This document shows, piece by piece, positions 1-8,797 of a DNA stretch of 64,000 nucleotides. Source of the DNA: Sphaerisporangium corydalis (GTDB lineage Bacteria; Actinomycetota; Actinomycetes; Streptosporangiales; Streptosporangiaceae); assembly GCF_025506355.1 (NCBI RefSeq), contig NZ_JANZYP010000020.1, forward strand, positions 54,881 to 118,880, written 5' to 3'. The translations under genes were made by a program, and so were the position numbers. A model generated the notes under the pieces. That model was not told the DNA's origin. It ran no database searches and saw only the letters and a program-made list of their open reading frames with translations. Each line of letters begins with the position of its first letter. Position 1 is the first letter of the stretch.

Positions 1-662
1 CGACCGTGATCACGCTGGGCGCGAGCCCGGCGGTGGTCGCCCTCGGGGCGCGGCTGGCCCTGGCGGAGCGGCTCGGCCGCGTCGGGACGTTCAGCATGGG
101 GCTGGCCCTGGCGGGCCTGGTCCTCATGGTCGGCGGCCCGTCCGCCGTCTCGCCCGCCGGCGCCGGCCTGGCCCTGCTGTCGGCGGTCGCCTACGCCGGG
201 GTCACCCTGCATTCCCGCGCCTCGACCCGGCCCGCAGACGTTACGCCGCGTTCCCGCGCCTCGGCCCGCCCCACGGGGCGTACCGAAGGGGACGTGGCGA
301 TGGGCCGAGGGGACGCGTACGGGACGGCCATGTGGGGGTTCGCCGTCGGCGGGGTCCTGCTGTTGCCGATCGCGGCCGTCGAGGGCCTGGTGCCGAGCGG
401 GGGCCCGGTGACGACGCTGGCGTTGCTCGGGTACCTCGGCGCCCTGCCCACGGCGCTCGCCTACAGCCTGTTCTTCACCGGGCTCGCGTCCGTACGGGCG
501 ACCACCGCCTCGATGGTGGCGCTCCTGGAGCCGGCGGGCGCGACGGCGATCGGCGTCCTGGCGCTGGGCGAGCGGCTCACGCCGGCCTCGGCGGCGGGCG
601 CGGCCGTGCTGCTGGCCTCGGTGGCGTTCCTGACCCTCGGCGAGTCACGCCGCGCCTTGTGA
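1..662 (+). CDS. EamA/DMT family transporter, 3' part (5' end outside window)
   Basis: The reading frame is open from the first complete codon, with codons starting at base 3, and stops at 660-662, so this is the C-terminal part of a longer protein. It is strongly hydrophobic, with segments typical of the ten-helix drug/metabolite (EamA) exporters. The last half carries one EamA repeat, ending in the usual Glu-Pro-containing helix (ALLEPAGATAIGVLALGE). The cytoplasmic loop between the hydrophobic blocks holds a 39-bp imperfect duplication, with copies starting near 212 and 251, which adds a Ser-Arg-Ala-rich stretch not expected in the family. The substrate cannot be predicted. The GTG at base 6 is probably an internal Val codon and not the start. 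Confidence 0.85.
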   Translation, partial: TVITLGASPAVVALGARLALAERLGRVGTFSMGLALAGLVLMVGGPSAVSPAGAGLALLSAVAYAGVTLHSRASTRPADVTPRSRASARPTGRTEGDVAMGRGDAYGTAMWGFAVGGVLLLPIAAVEGLVPSGGPVTTLALLGYLGALPTALAYSLFFTGLASVRATTASMVALLEPAGATAIGVLALGERLTPASAAGAAVLLASVAFLTLGESRRAL

Positions 663-872
663 AGCCCTCGTAGCGTGGCAGGGGCGGGCCACCGACCGCC
701 TCGGGGCCGGTGAGCCGGTCGGCGCCGGCCGGTGAACCGGTCGGGGCCTCGTAGTGGGTCATGTCGTGTCTCGGAGGCGGGCAAATACCGGGAGCGGGGG
801 CCCGGTGCCGGGGTCGGACATGCTAGACGTTGTGGACAGGAGGGCAACCGGTGGCCGGACGCGGTACGAAGG

Positions 873-900
873 TTGTTCTGGTGCGTACGCTGGATAGGAT
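873..900 (+). promoter_or_regulatory. Probable promoter of the DHA2 exporter gene
   Basis: A TTGTTC hexamer (873-878) and a TAGGAT hexamer (895-900) are separated by 16 bp and lie 31 bp before the ATG at 931. Both resemble vegetative actinobacterial promoter boxes. The call rests on motif and position only. Confidence 0.4.
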
Positions 901-930
901 CGTCCAGCCCCATGGGAGAGGTGGCGTTGG

Positions 931-2460
931 ATGAGTGCCGATGAGGCGGGGCTGAACCGCCATCAGGTCAATCTGGTGTTCGCCGGGCTCATGGTGGCCC
1001 TCCTGCTCGCGGCACTCGACCAGACGATCGTGTCCACCGCCCTGCCGACGATCGTCGGCGACCTGAAGGGCCTGGAGCACATCGGCTGGATCGTCACGGC
1101 CTACATCCTGGCCTCGACCATCGGCCTGCCGATCTACGGGAAGCTCGGCGACCTGTTCGGCAGGAAGATCGTCTTCCAGGCCGCCATCGTGATCTTCCTG
1201 GTCGGGTCCGTGCTGTGCGGGCTGGCGCGCAACATGCCCGAGCTGATCGGTTTCCGTGCGCTTCAGGGACTCGGCGGCGGCGGGCTGATGATCGGCGTGC
1301 AGGCCATCGTGGCCGACCTCGTCTCCCCCAGGGAGCGCGGCAGGTACACCGGCATCATCGGCGCCGTCTGGGGCCTGTCGTCGGTGATCGGGCCGCTGAT
1401 CGGCGGGTTCTTCACCGACCACGCGAGCTGGCGCTGGTGTTTCTACGTCAATCTGCCGCTCGGCCTGCTGGCCCTGGTCATCACCGTGGTCGGGCTGAAG
1501 CTCCCCCGGCCGCAGAAGCACCCGAAGCTGGACATCCTCGGCACCGCCCTGCTGGCCGCCACGTCCACCTGCGTCGTGCTGGTCACGAGCTGGGGCGGCA
1601 CGGAGTACGCCTGGGGCTCGCCGATGATCATCGCTCTGGCGGCGGGGGCGGTCGTCCTCGCCGTCGGCTTCGTGCTGGCCGAGCGCGCGGCGGAGGAGCC
1701 GATCATCCCGCTCCACCTGTTCCGCGCCAACCTGTTCGTGTTCCCTGCCGCGCTCTCGGTGTTCGTCGGCGTCGGCATGTTCGCCTCCATCGCGTACCTG
1801 CCGACGTTCCTGCAGATGGTGAACGGCGCGAGCGCCACCCAGTCGGGCCTGCTGATGCTGCCGATGGTCGCCGGGATGACGATCACCTCCATCGGCTCGG
1901 GCCGGGTCATCTCGGCGACCGGGCGGTACCGGATCTTCCCGATCCTCGGCATGGGCCTGCTGGCGGCCGGCCTGGTGCTGCTGTCGCGGATGACCGCCGA
2001 CTCCTCGATGGTGGTCAACAGCTGCTACATGTTCGTCGCCGGCTTCGGGCTCGGGATGGTGCTGCAGACGCTCGTGCTCATCGTGCAGAACTCGGTCGAC
2101 CACCGCGACGTGGGCGCGGCCACCTCCGCGGTGAACTACTTCCGGCAGACCGGCGCCTCCCTCGGCACCTCGCTGGTCGGCGCGCTGTTCATCAACCGCC
2201 TGTCGGACGCCCTGAAGTCGAGCGGCACCCGGCTGCCGGTGAGCAACGTCAACGCGATCACCCCGCAGATGGTCCACCACCTGCCGCCGCCCGTACGAGA
2301 GGCCATCGCGCGGGCCTACGCGCACGCGCTGCCGCCGATCTTCCTGTACGTGGCGCCCATCGTGGCCGTCGGGTTCGTGCTCGCGTTCTTCATCAAGGAG
2401 ATCCCGCTCTCCAACCGCCCCGCCTCGGCCCATCGGGACGTCCCCGCGCACAGCGGCTGA
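931..2460 (+). CDS. MFS drug exporter, DHA2 (EmrB/QacA) family
   Basis: A 509-residue integral membrane protein of the size expected for 14-helix proton/drug antiporters. Helix 1 carries the DHA2 hallmark [16 protein letters not shown] (residues 29-44). The loop after helix 2 has motif [11 protein letters not shown] (70-79), and an antiporter motif C-like stretch rich in Gly and Pro lies near 143-162. The ATG at 931 is preceded by a GGAGAGG ribosome binding site (914-920). It lies 47 bp upstream of secA2 on the same strand, and co-transcription is possible but not shown. No TetR or MarR gene is adjacent. The specific drug cannot be inferred. Confidence 0.92.
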   Translation: MSADEAGLNRHQVNLVFAGLMVALLLAALDQTIVSTALPTIVGDLKGLEHIGWIVTAYILASTIGLPIYGKLGDLFGRKIVFQAAIVIFLVGSVLCGLARNMPELIGFRALQGLGGGGLMIGVQAIVADLVSPRERGRYTGIIGAVWGLSSVIGPLIGGFFTDHASWRWCFYVNLPLGLLALVITVVGLKLPRPQKHPKLDILGTALLAATSTCVVLVTSWGGTEYAWGSPMIIALAAGAVVLAVGFVLAERAAEEPIIPLHLFRANLFVFPAALSVFVGVGMFASIAYLPTFLQMVNGASATQSGLLMLPMVAGMTITSIGSGRVISATGRYRIFPILGMGLLAAGLVLLSRMTADSSMVVNSCYMFVAGFGLGMVLQTLVLIVQNSVDHRDVGAATSAVNYFRQTGASLGTSLVGALFINRLSDALKSSGTRLPVSNVNAITPQMVHHLPPPVREAIARAYAHALPPIFLYVAPIVAVGFVLAFFIKEIPLSNRPASAHRDVPAHSG

Positions 2461-2507
2461 CGATCAGGGTCGGGAACGCCGTTAGAATAGGAGGCGTTGG
2501 AGGGTAC

Positions 2508-4763
2508 GTGGCCTCGATAACGCAAGTGATCAGAAATCTCCTGGATCGTCCGGGAAGCGCGAACATCAGTCCTTTTCAACGCGTGGCCACGCAGGCGGGC
2601 GCCCTTGAGGACCGGGTCGCCGCGCTCACCGACCTTCCCCGCCCGGCCATGGACGACCTGGCCGAGTTCTGCGCCGTCGCCCGCGAGGCCTCCCGCCGCA
2701 CCCTGGACATGCGTCCCTTCGACGTGCAGCTCGTCGGCGCCCTCGCCCTGCTGTCCGGCCAGGTCGCCGAGATGGCCACCGGCGAGGGCAAGACCCTGTC
2801 GGGCGCCATCGCCGCCGCCGGGTTCGCCCTGCGCGGCACGCCCGTCCACGTCATCTCGGTCAACGACTACCTCGCCCGGCGCGACGCCGAGTGGATGGGC
2901 CCGCTCTACGAGGCCCTGGGCGTGTCCGTCGGCTGGATCGGCCAGTCCTCGACGCCCGAGGAGCGGCGGGAGGCGTACGCCAAGGACGTGATGTACGCGT
3001 CGGTCAGCGAGATCGGCTTCGACGTGCTCCGCGACCGGGTGGCGACCGATCCCGCCGCCGTCATCGTCCCCGAGCCGTCCGTCGCGCTGATCGACGAGGC
3101 CGATTCGGTGCTGGTGGACGAGGCCCGCGTCCCGCTCGTGCTCGCGGGCGCGGCCGACCCGGGGGCCGACGCGCCCGAGACCGCGGAGCTGGTCAGGCGA
3201 CTATCCCGTGGATACCACTACGAGCTCGACGACCAGGCGCTGAACGTCTACCTCACCGCCAAGGGCACCGACGCGGTCGAACGGGCACTGGGCGGCATCA
3301 ACCTGTATGAGACCCCCGAGGTGCTGACCCGGGTCAACCTCGCCCTGCACGCCCACGCGCTGCTGACCCGCGACGTGGACTACCTCGTGCGTGACGGCCG
3401 CATCCAGCTCGTCAGCCAGTCGCGCGGCCGGGTGGCCACCCTCCAGCGCTGGCCGGACGGCCTGCAGGCCGCCGTGGAGGCCAAGGAAGCGCTCCCGGCG
3501 AGCGAGACCGGCGAGATCCTCGACTCCATCACCGTCCAGGGCCTGATCCGCAGGTATCCCAAGCTGTGCGGCATGACGGGCACGGCGGTGGCGGTCGAGG
3601 AGCAGCTCAGGGAGTTCTACGGCCTGAAGGTCGCCGTCATCCCCCCGAACACGCCGTGCGTGCGCACCGACGAGCCCGACCGCCTGTTCGGCACGGTCGC
3701 CGACAAGGAGCGGGCGCTGGCCACCGAGATCGCCGACGTGCACGCGACGGGCCGGCCGATCCTGATCGGCACGCTCGACGTCTCCGAGTCCGAGCGCCTC
3801 GCTGACGACCTGCGGGCCAGGGACCTCGACTGCGTGGTGCTGAACGCCAAGAACGACGCCGAGGAGGCCGCGATCATCTCGCGCGCCGGCGAGCGTGCGG
3901 TGATCACCGTGTCCACGCAGATGGCCGGGCGCGGCACCGACATCCGGCTCGGCGAGGGGGTCGCCGAGCTGGGCGGCCTGTACGTCATCGGCTCGGGCCG
4001 GCACGCGAGCAGCCGCCTGGACGACCAGCTCAGGGGCCGCGCCGGGCGCCAGGGCGACCCCGGCGGCTCGGTGTTCCTGGTGAGCCTCGAAGACGACCTG
4101 ATCACGCAGTACGCCCCCGGTGAGGCCCTCCCGGCCGCCGGCGACGACGGCGTGGTCCGCCACAAACGCGCCGGGTACGTCGTCGGCCACGCCCAGCGGG
4201 TCGCCGAGGGCGCCCACCTGGAGATCCACCGCAACACCTGGCGCTACACCCGCCTGCTGGAGCGGCAGCGCGACCTGGTGCTGGCGCAGCGCGAGAAGGT
4301 CCTGCGGGGCGACGCCGCCGGGGAGGCCCTGGCCGCCGCCGCGCCGGAGCGCTGGAGCGAGCTGAGCGACCTCGTGGGCGAGGACGTGCTGCAGGCCGCG
4401 GCGCGGGAGATCGTCCTTTTCCATCTCGACCGCTGCTGGACCGAGCATCTGGGCTTCATGTCCGACGTGCGCGAGGGCATCCATTTGCGCGCCCTCGGGC
4501 ACAAACTCAAGCCGATCGACGAGTTCAACCGCGAGGGCACCGCCGCGTACCGGCACCTGCTGGACGAGGTCGAGCTCCGGTCGGTCGAGACGTTCCGCAC
4601 GGCGCCGATCACCGCGGACGGGATGGACCCGCTGGAGGCCGGCCTGAAGCGGCCCACGGCCACCTGGACCTACCTGGTGCAGGACAACCCCTTCGGCAGC
4701 TCCGTCGACCGCCTGCTGAAACGCCTCAGCCCCCGCACGCGCCGCCGCCAGGACCTCGACTGA
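2508..4763 (+). CDS. secA2: Accessory preprotein translocase ATPase SecA2
   Basis: A SecA-type motor of 751 residues, clearly shorter than housekeeping SecA (about 900) and without the C-terminal zinc-binding tail. This matches the actinobacterial SecA2 class, which exports a small subset of proteins. Motifs in order are Walker A MATGEGKT (89-96), Walker B DEAD (196-199), the TGTA segment near 358, the motif V-like STQMAGRGTDI near 470, and the arginine-finger region RGRAGRQGDPG near 508. The start was set at GTG 2508, after AGGAGG (2489-2494) and GGAGGG (2499-2504). GTG 2526 is an in-frame alternative. A TAGAAT -10-like box overlaps the upstream region at 2483-2488. It follows the DHA2 exporter by 47 bp. 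Confidence 0.93.
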   Translation: MASITQVIRNLLDRPGSANISPFQRVATQAGALEDRVAALTDLPRPAMDDLAEFCAVAREASRRTLDMRPFDVQLVGALALLSGQVAEMATGEGKTLSGAIAAAGFALRGTPVHVISVNDYLARRDAEWMGPLYEALGVSVGWIGQSSTPEERREAYAKDVMYASVSEIGFDVLRDRVATDPAAVIVPEPSVALIDEADSVLVDEARVPLVLAGAADPGADAPETAELVRRLSRGYHYELDDQALNVYLTAKGTDAVERALGGINLYETPEVLTRVNLALHAHALLTRDVDYLVRDGRIQLVSQSRGRVATLQRWPDGLQAAVEAKEALPASETGEILDSITVQGLIRRYPKLCGMTGTAVAVEEQLREFYGLKVAVIPPNTPCVRTDEPDRLFGTVADKERALATEIADVHATGRPILIGTLDVSESERLADDLRARDLDCVVLNAKNDAEEAAIISRAGERAVITVSTQMAGRGTDIRLGEGVAELGGLYVIGSGRHASSRLDDQLRGRAGRQGDPGGSVFLVSLEDDLITQYAPGEALPAAGDDGVVRHKRAGYVVGHAQRVAEGAHLEIHRNTWRYTRLLERQRDLVLAQREKVLRGDAAGEALAAAAPERWSELSDLVGEDVLQAAAREIVLFHLDRCWTEHLGFMSDVREGIHLRALGHKLKPIDEFNREGTAAYRHLLDEVELRSVETFRTAPITADGMDPLEAGLKRPTATWTYLVQDNPFGSSVDRLLKRLSPRTRRRQDLD

Positions 4764-4907
4764 GCGCACGGCCCCTCCCGCCGGGCGCGCGCGCGTACGA
4801 CGGGCTCGCCACCTCCGCCTGTGGCACCGGCGCGCGGCTGTGATTGGGTGCTTGTAACAGGAGCGGCAGCGACGTGCACCTCCGTGACCCTCTTACGGTG
4901 ACCGCGT

Positions 4908-6071
4908 ATGAACCCTCATGACTTTCTCGAAGTAGACGGCGAGCTGTCCGGCGAGGAGCGGGCGATCCGCGACGCCGTGCGCGACTACTCGGCCGCCGAA
5001 CTGCTCCCGCATGTGGCCGACTGGTTCGACGCCGGCACGATCCCCGACCCCAAGGGGCTGGCCAAGGGCCTCGGCGAGCTGGGCGTGTTCGGCATGAACC
5101 TGTCCGGGTACGGCTGCGCGGACACCAGCGCCGTGAGCTACGGCCTGGCCTGCCGGGAGCTGGAGGCCGTGGACAGCGGGCTGCGCAGCTTCGTCTCGGT
5201 CCAGGGGTCGCTCGCGATGACGGCGATCCACAGGTTCGGCACGGACGCGCAGAAGGACGAGTGGCTGCCGCGCATGGTGACCGGCGAAGCGCTCGGCTGC
5301 TTCGGCCTGACCGAGCCCGACTCCGGGAGCGACCCCGGTTCGATGCGCACCCGCGCGCGGCGCGACGGCGGCGACTGGGTGCTTGACGGCACCAAGATGT
5401 GGATCACGAACGGGTCGGTGGCCGACGTCGCGATCGTCTGGGCGGCGACCGACGAGGGGATCCGCGGCTTCCTCGTCCCCACCTCGGCACCGGGCTTCAC
5501 CGCCAACGTGATCCACAAGAAGCTGTCGCTGCGCGCGTCGATCACCTCCGAGCTGGTCCTCGACGGCGTACGGCTGCCCGGGGACGCGATCCTGCCGGGC
5601 GCGGAAGGGCTCAAGGGGCCGCTCTCGTGCCTGTCGGAGGCGCGGTACGGCATCGTGTGGGGCGTCGCGGGGGCCGCCAGGGCCTGCCTGCTGGCGTCGA
5701 TCGACTACTCCAAGACCCGCGTGCAGTTCGACCGGCCGATCGGGGCGTTCCAGCTCACCCAGCGCAAGCTCGCGGACATGCTCGTGGACGTCAACCACGC
5801 CACGATGACGGCCCTGCGGATCGGGCGGCTGAAGGACGCGGGGCTCGCGCACCATTCGCACGTCAGCTTCGGCAAGCTCGCCAACGTCCGGGCGGCGCAG
5901 CGGGTGGCGGCGGCGGCGCGGAGCATCCACGGCGCCAACGGGATCACCCTGGAGTACCCGGTGATGCGGCACATGGTGAACCTGGAGACGGTCGCCACCT
6001 ACGAGGGCACCGAAGAGGTGCACGCCCTCACCCTCGGCCGCGCCCTCACCGGCCTGGACGCCTTCCGCTGA
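4908..6071 (+). CDS. gcdH: Acyl-CoA dehydrogenase, glutaryl-CoA dehydrogenase-like
   Basis: A 387-residue flavoenzyme of the acyl-CoA dehydrogenase fold. Compared from memory with glutaryl-CoA dehydrogenase, it matches over its whole length: RSFVSVQGSL (with the Arg that contacts the distal carboxylate), GCFGLTEPDSGSDPGSM for FAD/substrate binding, ARYGIVWGVAGA, and the catalytic-base motif TYEGTEEVHALTLGRALTG with Glu at residue 366. It would oxidise and decarboxylate glutaryl-CoA to crotonyl-CoA in lysine/tryptophan breakdown. There is no clear Shine-Dalgarno sequence. A TACGGT -10-like box (4894-4899) sits 8 bp before the ATG, so a leaderless mRNA is possible. No other degradation genes are adjacent. 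Confidence 0.9.
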   Translation: MNPHDFLEVDGELSGEERAIRDAVRDYSAAELLPHVADWFDAGTIPDPKGLAKGLGELGVFGMNLSGYGCADTSAVSYGLACRELEAVDSGLRSFVSVQGSLAMTAIHRFGTDAQKDEWLPRMVTGEALGCFGLTEPDSGSDPGSMRTRARRDGGDWVLDGTKMWITNGSVADVAIVWAATDEGIRGFLVPTSAPGFTANVIHKKLSLRASITSELVLDGVRLPGDAILPGAEGLKGPLSCLSEARYGIVWGVAGAARACLLASIDYSKTRVQFDRPIGAFQLTQRKLADMLVDVNHATMTALRIGRLKDAGLAHHSHVSFGKLANVRAAQRVAAAARSIHGANGITLEYPVMRHMVNLETVATYEGTEEVHALTLGRALTGLDAFR

Positions 6072-6247
6072 CCCACCGGCCGCCTCGCGCCCGCCTGAGC
6101 ACCCCGCTCACGGGCGCGAGGAGCGGCCGTACCACTCTTGGCCCCCGCGGATCGGACGCGCCACGCTTCTCGTCCCTCGGGCGCGAGGACCTCCTCCTGC
6201 GGCCTCCGCACCGGGCGGATGCGGCCTTCGCACCGGCGGAGTCCGGG

Positions 6248-6700
6248 TCAGGAGGCTTCGGGTTCGCCGCCGAGCCCGGTGACGAACCAGACGGTCTTGC
6301 CGCCGCCGTCCGCGCTGACCACGCCCCAGTCGTCGGCGAGCAGGCTCACGATCAGCAGGCCCCGGCCGCCGGTCGCGTCGTGGTCCCCCGGTGCCTGGCA
6401 GGGCAGCCCGTCGCCCGCGTCGAACACCTCGCCGTACACCCAGGAACCGTCGCTGCCGAGCCGGAGCGAGAACGCCGTGCCGCCGTGCCGGATGGCGTTG
6501 GTCGCCAGCTCGCTCACGATCAGCGAGCAGTCGTCGACGAGCCTCATGGCGCCCCAGCGCCGCAGCTCCGCGCCGACGAGCGCGCGCGCCGCCTGTGCGC
6601 TCCGGGCCTCGGCGGACAGGATCCACTCGGCCGTGCGCAGCGGGAGGCGTTCGAGTACGCCGGGTGCGGACGTGCGGTTCGCGCGGGAGGTGAGGGACAC
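6248..6700 (-). CDS. ATP-binding regulatory protein, RsbW-like HATPase
   Basis: A 150-residue single-domain GHKL ATPase of the type common in actinomycetes, related to anti-sigma kinases such as RsbW/SpoIIAB. It shows the N box SELATNAIRHG (near residue 63), the G1 box VFDAGDG, and the G2 box GGRGLLIV. No membrane segment or phosphoacceptor histidine is present. Such proteins usually bind or phosphorylate an anti-anti-sigma partner, which is not encoded nearby. The start is GTG at 6700, after an AAGGAGG ribosome binding site. A CelR/CebR-type box covers the predicted transcription start, and a second box lies 168 bp upstream, which is unexpected for this family. Confidence 0.85.
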   Translation of the reverse strand: MSLTSRANRTSAPGVLERLPLRTAEWILSAEARSAQAARALVGAELRRWGAMRLVDDCSLIVSELATNAIRHGGTAFSLRLGSDGSWVYGEVFDAGDGLPCQAPGDHDATGGRGLLIVSLLADDWGVVSADGGGKTVWFVTGLGGEPEAS

Positions 6701-6714
6701 CTGCTCCTCCTTAA

Positions 6715-6728
6715 TGGGAGCGCTCCCA
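6715..6728. promoter_or_regulatory. CelR/CebR-type operator, proximal copy
   Basis: A perfect 14-bp palindrome, TGGGAGCGCTCCCA, identical to the box remembered for the LacI-family cellobiose regulators CelR (Thermobifida) and CebR (Streptomyces). It begins 2 bp after the predicted -10 box of the leftward ATP-binding protein gene and so overlaps the transcription start, where a bound repressor would block initiation. Confidence 0.8.
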
Positions 6729-6730
6729 TA

Positions 6731-6759
6731 AGGTTACGGGCGAAAGTCGATGATGTGAA
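6731..6759 (-). promoter_or_regulatory. Probable promoter of the ATP-binding protein gene
   Basis: On the minus strand TTCACA (6759-6754) and TAACCT (6736-6731) are separated by exactly 17 bp. This places the transcription start inside the operator palindrome at 6715-6728, some 20 bp before the ribosome binding site. The call is by motif only. Confidence 0.5.
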
Positions 6760-6882
6760 CCGCTTGATACATGATTGTTCCCTGCCGCCCACCGAAGACG
6801 GCCCAGCCTCCCGCCGTCCCCGCACCACCGGTCCCTCACGCCCCTCCGGTCACGCCCCATCCCTCCCGCACCCTCGATCAGG

Positions 6883-6896
6883 TGGGAGCGCTCCCA
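6883..6896. promoter_or_regulatory. CelR/CebR-type operator, distal copy
   Basis: A second perfect TGGGAGCGCTCCCA palindrome lies 3 bp downstream of the merR-like gene stop and exactly 168 bp centre to centre from the copy at 6715-6728. That distance is 16 turns at 10.5 bp per turn, so the two sites face the same side of the helix, as expected for looping by a tetrameric or paired LacI-type repressor. Confidence 0.75.
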
Positions 6897-6899
6897 ACC

Positions 6900-7286
6900 C
6901 TAGGCCGGTGAGGCGTCGCAGGTCCGGCGTGGCGCGCGCCGGTCGGTGGCGTCGATGTAGTCGTGGAGGACCTGACGCGAGCGGGCGAGGGTGTCGATGT
7001 GCTCGTCCAGGCCGCGCAAGCGTGCCCGCAGGACGGCGACGAGCTCGGGGCAGGACTCCAGGTCGGGGGCGGCGCCGGTGGCGCACGGCAGCATGTACCC
7101 GATCTCCTGGGTCGAGAGCCCGGCCCGGAGCAGGCTCCTGATCTGGGTGACGGTCAGGACGGCGTCGGCGGGGTAGTCGCGGTAGCCGTTGGCGCCGCGC
7201 CGGGGTTCGAGCAGGCCCTGGGTCTCGTAGTAGCGCAACTGGTGCGCGTGGACCCCGGTACGCCGGCTGAGTTCCCCGATGAGCAC
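6900..7286 (-). CDS. MerR family transcriptional regulator
   Basis: A 128-residue protein with an N-terminal MerR winged helix (LIGELSRRTGVHAHQLRYYETQGLL, shown in part: RRTGVHAHQLRYYETQGLL) and a C-terminal coiled coil (about 75-112) for dimerisation. The short effector region contains Cys residues near 68 and 79 (PCATGAAPDLESCPE), which could sense a metal, thiol or small organic molecule. The start is GTG at 7286 with AAGGAG upstream. It is divergent from the imine reductase-like gene across a MerR-type promoter, a standard arrangement for control of the divergent gene. Confidence 0.9.
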   Translation of the reverse strand: MLIGELSRRTGVHAHQLRYYETQGLLEPRRGANGYRDYPADAVLTVTQIRSLLRAGLSTQEIGYMLPCATGAAPDLESCPELVAVLRARLRGLDEHIDTLARSRQVLHDYIDATDRRAPRRTCDASPA

Positions 7287-7301
7287 GCCCGCTCCTTCTC
7301 C

Positions 7302-7333
7302 TTGACCTTCATATCGGTGTGAACGTTGATGAT
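7302..7333 (+). promoter_or_regulatory. Possible MerR-type promoter/operator between the divergent genes
   Basis: TTGACC (7302-7307) and GATGAT (7328-7333) are separated by an overlong 20-bp spacer. The spacer contains the dyad TTCA-N8-TGAA (7308-7323). Overlong spacers holding a dyad are characteristic of MerR-activated promoters. It would serve the rightward imine reductase-like gene. Confidence 0.45.
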
Positions 7334-7372
7334 TCTGCCATGACCACCGACCCTGCTTCGAGGGAGCGCACG

Positions 7373-8257
7373 ATGGGGAATCACGATGCCGGCCGTACTC
7401 CTGTGACGGTCATCGGCCTGGGCCTGCTGGGCCGGGCACTGGCCGGGGCGTTCGTGGCCGGGGGGCATCCGACGACGGTGTGGAACCGTACGGCGGGGAG
7501 GGCCGGCCCGCTCGTGGAGCGGGGCGCGAGGCTCGCCGGGTCGGCGGCGGAGGCCGTCGCGGCCGGTCCGCTGGTGGTCGTCTGCCTCTCGGACTACGAG
7601 GCGGTACGGGAGGTGGTCGGCCCGCTGGGTGAGGCGCTGCGCGGCCGGGTCCTGGTGAACCTGACCTCCGGCACCTCGCGGGGGGCGCGTGAGACCGCCG
7701 GGTGGGCGGCGGAGCGGGGGGTGGCCTATCTCGACGGCGCGGTCCTGGCGGTCCCCGAGGCCATCGGCACGGCGGACGCCGTCGTCCTGTACAGCGGGCC
7801 GCGCGAGGCGTTCGACCCGCACGAGCCGGTGCTGCGGAGCCTGGGCGCGGGAACGACGTACCTGGGCGGTGACCACGGCCTGTCGTCGCTGTACGACGTG
7901 GCGGCGCTGAGCGTGATGTGGAACATCCTGAACGGGTTCCTGCACGGTGCCGCCCTGCTCGGCGCCGCCGGTGTGGAGGCGACGTCGTTCGCCCCGGTCG
8001 CGAAGACGCTGATCGAGACGGTGGCCGGGTGGGTGCCGGGGTACGCGCGGCAGATCGACGACGGCGAGTACCCGGCGCTCGACTCCACGCTCGGCACTCA
8101 TCTGGCCGCGATGGAACACCTGGTGCGCGAGAGCGAGTCCCTCGGTGTCAGTACCGAGCTTCCGAGGTTCGTCGAGGCCCTGGCGGGGCGCGCGGTGGCC
8201 GGAGGGCGGGGCGGCGAGGGGTACGCGGCGATGGTCGAGCTGTTCCGCCGGCCCTAG
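7373..8257 (+). CDS. NAD(P)-dependent oxidoreductase, imine reductase-like
   Basis: A 294-residue protein of the beta-hydroxyacid dehydrogenase/imine reductase superfamily. The N-terminal Rossmann motif is GLGLLG (15-20), followed by the NADP-preferring loop VWNRT (36-40). The C-terminal helical domain starts near 165 with SSLYDVAALSVMW, a segment typical of imine reductases. Its Asp (near 175) lies where, as I recall, many (R)-type enzymes have their catalytic Asp. It probably reduces a cyclic imine or related carbonyl, but the natural substrate is unknown. ATG 7373 was chosen because GGGAG precedes it at a good distance; ATG 7340 is in frame. The divergent MerR probably regulates it. Confidence 0.85.
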   Translation: MGNHDAGRTPVTVIGLGLLGRALAGAFVAGGHPTTVWNRTAGRAGPLVERGARLAGSAAEAVAAGPLVVVCLSDYEAVREVVGPLGEALRGRVLVNLTSGTSRGARETAGWAAERGVAYLDGAVLAVPEAIGTADAVVLYSGPREAFDPHEPVLRSLGAGTTYLGGDHGLSSLYDVAALSVMWNILNGFLHGAALLGAAGVEATSFAPVAKTLIETVAGWVPGYARQIDDGEYPALDSTLGTHLAAMEHLVRESESLGVSTELPRFVEALAGRAVAGGRGGEGYAAMVELFRRP

Positions 8258-8352
8258 GCGGCGGGGCCGGGGCGGCACGCGGCCCGGCTACCGGTGGGGG
8301 TAGTCGGGCCGTGGGTGGGGACGGGGCCGGTCGCCGGGGCGGCCGGGGTGGG

Positions 8353-8553
8353 TCAGCCGCCGCTCTTGCGGCGGAAGGAGCGCTTGCTCGCGGCGGGGCC
8401 GTGAGCGCCGTGGATCTTGGACGGATCCTTGCCCCGGCCGGTCTCGTTCGTCTCGGCCTGGGTGGCGCGCTTGCGCTCCAGGGCCTCCCGGAACTTGCGC
8501 TTCAACTCGTCGTCCGGGGTTTCGGATTCCGGCTCCGGTGCGTCGGCAGTCAT
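8353..8553 (-). CDS. DUF5302 family small protein
   Basis: A 66-residue very polar protein with an acidic N-terminus ([20 protein letters not shown]) and a basic C-terminal tail ([11 protein letters not shown]). It matches the actinobacterial DUF5302 proteins, whose function is unknown. The ATG at 8553 follows a near-perfect AGGAGGT ribosome binding site, which decides this start against much longer upstream readings of the same frame. Confidence 0.8.
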   Translation of the reverse strand: MTADAPEPESETPDDELKRKFREALERKRATQAETNETGRGKDPSKIHGAHGPAASKRSFRRKSGG

Positions 8554-8797
8554 GCGGACCTCCTGGTCTTGGACGGGGCAACCACTCAGCCTCGCACGTG
8601 GGCGCGCGTGACCGGCCCGCCTGGCGACGGTGTCCTGCACCCCGCCTCCGATCCCGTCACGCCCAGATGCGGCGAAGCACCAGGACATCATCTCATGCCC
8701 GCTCCGAGTGCTTCGTACCCGCGTCCTTGACACCGCCTGACGGCGCTTCGCAAGCGTCCCGGCACCATGCGTGGCCGAAAACCCGGTTCCGGCCGGG

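Noticed and set aside
823..2451. Long open frame on the minus strand opposite the DHA2 exporter (542 codons).
   Set aside because: Its composition (Arg, Asp, Gln, His, Gly rich) is that of an antisense shadow of GC-rich coding DNA, while the plus strand has clear transporter motifs.
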